Of a stretch of DNA of 64,000 nt, positions 63,269-64,000 are shown piece by piece; the stretch's first letter is position 1; every line of letters starts with the position of its first letter. Source of the stretch: Arenibacter hampyeongensis. Lineage in GTDB: Bacteria; Bacteroidota; Bacteroidia; Flavobacteriales; Flavobacteriaceae. Below the pieces are notes generated by a model, which was given only the letters and a program-made list of their open reading frames with translations, made no database searches and was not told the DNA's origin. The position numbers and the translations under genes were made by a program. The stretch lies in the NCBI RefSeq assembly GCF_002909255.1, contig NZ_PIOB01000008.1, forward strand, positions 124,001 through 188,000, given 5' to 3'.

Positions 63269-64000
63269 TATCGTAAGCTTATTCCACTTCCACCAAGTGT
63301 AGGAAAGATTACTTTTCCATTGTCCTGAATAATAACTCCGTCAGCTATATCCTCTTTTAGTAACATGGCGCCGTCCATATCCACATAATCCAATTGTGGA
63401 ATTAGTTGGGCTATGGCAGATATGCCCACCGTAGATTCCGTCATACAACCTACCATTACCTTAAGTCCCATTTCCTTGGCCTTCGCAATCATACGTCTTG
63501 CCGGGGTGAGTCCACCACATTTGGTCAATTTAATGTTGATGCCCGTAAAATGAAGGCCACATTTTTCCACATCGGATTCCACAATACAGCTTTCATCGGC
63601 TATAATGGGCAGAACACTTTCATGCACTACCTTTTCCATGCCTTCCCAATCATCGGCTTTCAGGGGCTGCTCAATAAACTCCACGCCCAATTCCTTTAAA
63701 TAAGGGGCATTTATGATGGTTTCTTCGGCTGTCCAGGCACAATTGGCATCTACCCTAAAAATAGCATCCGTATGTTTGCGCAATTCCCCTACAATTTCCA
63801 CGTCCCTGTCAGAGCCAAGTTTAATTTTGTATATGGGCCATGGCATTTCTTTTATCTTAACCACCATTTTTTCAATGGAGTCCAATCCTATGGTATAATT
63901 GGTTATTGGGTAAGAACTGTTGTCCGTATTCCATAACTCATACAGAGGCTTAGCTTGTATTTTTCCGTACAAATCATTGGCGGCAAGATCTAATGCGCAA
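63268..64000 (-). CDS. Enolase-superfamily dipeptide epimerase (L-Ala-D/L-Glu type), 5' end beyond window
   Basis: The C-terminal 244 codons are present; the frame runs on past the right edge (ALDLAANDLYGK precedes the first in-frame TTG). Muconate-lactonizing-type features: KIKLGS (catalytic K-x-K), FRVDANCAWT, FIEQPL, IADES (metal ligands), INIKLTKCGGL (second catalytic Lys) and the substrate-binding DMDGAMLL of Ala-Glu epimerases. It would epimerise L-Ala-D-Glu from peptidoglycan turnover. Overlaps the PLP-enzyme gene by one base. Confidence 0.9.
   Translation of the reverse strand, partial: CALDLAANDLYGKIQAKPLYELWNTDNSSYPITNYTIGLDSIEKMVVKIKEMPWPIYKIKLGSDRDVEIVGELRKHTDAIFRVDANCAWTAEETIINAPYLKELGVEFIEQPLKADDWEGMEKVVHESVLPIIADESCIVESDVEKCGLHFTGINIKLTKCGGLTPARRMIAKAKEMGLKVMVGCMTESTVGISAIAQLIPQLDYVDMDGAMLLKEDIADGVIIQDNGKVIFPTLGGSGISLR

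Noticed and set aside
1-64000. CRISPR arrays, insertion sequences, tRNA genes
   Set aside because: No repeated direct repeats, transposase motifs or tRNA-like T-loop sequences were seen on reading either strand.

Overview
The window looks like a chromosomal segment of a marine Flavobacteriaceae-type Bacteroidota. The grounds are low-GC coding sequence, few Shine-Dalgarno sites, promoters with the Bacteroidota -7 box TAnnTTTG, a SusC/SusD pair, a one-protein hybrid two-component sensor (HTCS), and many lipoprotein and Tat-like signals. I saw no tRNA, rRNA, insertion sequence, phage or CRISPR array.

Region 1 (about 1-25 kb) is a stress/energy island. It opens with a sensor kinase overlapping a receiver-CRP/FNR fusion regulator. 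Then come a YtxH/holin-like envelope operon, paralogous helical proteins, exonuclease III, an ABC1/UbiB kinase, phosphotransacetylase-acetate kinase, a universal stress protein, PfkB and glucokinase, a cupin, an FMN-type oxidase-fold protein, a PepSY-like protein, a three-gene ABC efflux operon, an oxidoreductase, a DUF1003 protein and an APC transporter. A second part lies at 57-60 kb: a small HMA-like protein, CbpA-CbpM and another Usp.

The main discovery is a repeated operator, [A/C]TGAYnnnnRTCA[T/G], at eight intergenic places (3111, 7915, 11841, 16837, 16896, 17833, 57366, 58883). In eleven promoter directions its centre lies 29.5 bp from a -7 box, perfect in six of them, and in a twelfth direction 28.5 bp. 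That puts the operator near -41 and fits activation by a CRP/FNR-family protein. The receiver-CRP protein at 1033-2100 is the obvious candidate. The combined genes suggest a phosphorylation-controlled dormancy or low-energy regulon, comparable in content to the mycobacterial DosR regulon (Usp, PfkB, FMN-fold proteins) but built on different regulators.

Region 2 (25-31 kb) holds an HMA-fold protein, a GH63-like glucosidase with a glycogen-debranching enzyme that starts at TTG, a small lipoprotein and a Gfo/Idh/MocA oxidoreductase.

Region 3 (32-57 kb) is a polysaccharide utilization locus. On the minus strand it carries a GH109-type enzyme, SusC, SusD, a fasciclin lipoprotein, another lipoprotein and a PhoD-like phosphatase. 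On the plus strand it carries the HTCS, a DUF3472 protein, a sulfatase lipoprotein, GH20 hexosaminidase, M28 peptidase and a formylglycine-generating-enzyme lipoprotein with both catalytic cysteines. galK and galT follow from their own promoter with a perfect inverted repeat. The likely target is a sulfated, N-acetylhexosamine- and galactose-containing glycan or glycoprotein.

Region 4 (60-64 kb) has thioredoxin reductase, a lipocalin-like secreted protein, an alpha-oxoamine-synthase-like PLP enzyme and the 3' part of an L-Ala-D/L-Glu-type dipeptide epimerase that runs off the right edge.
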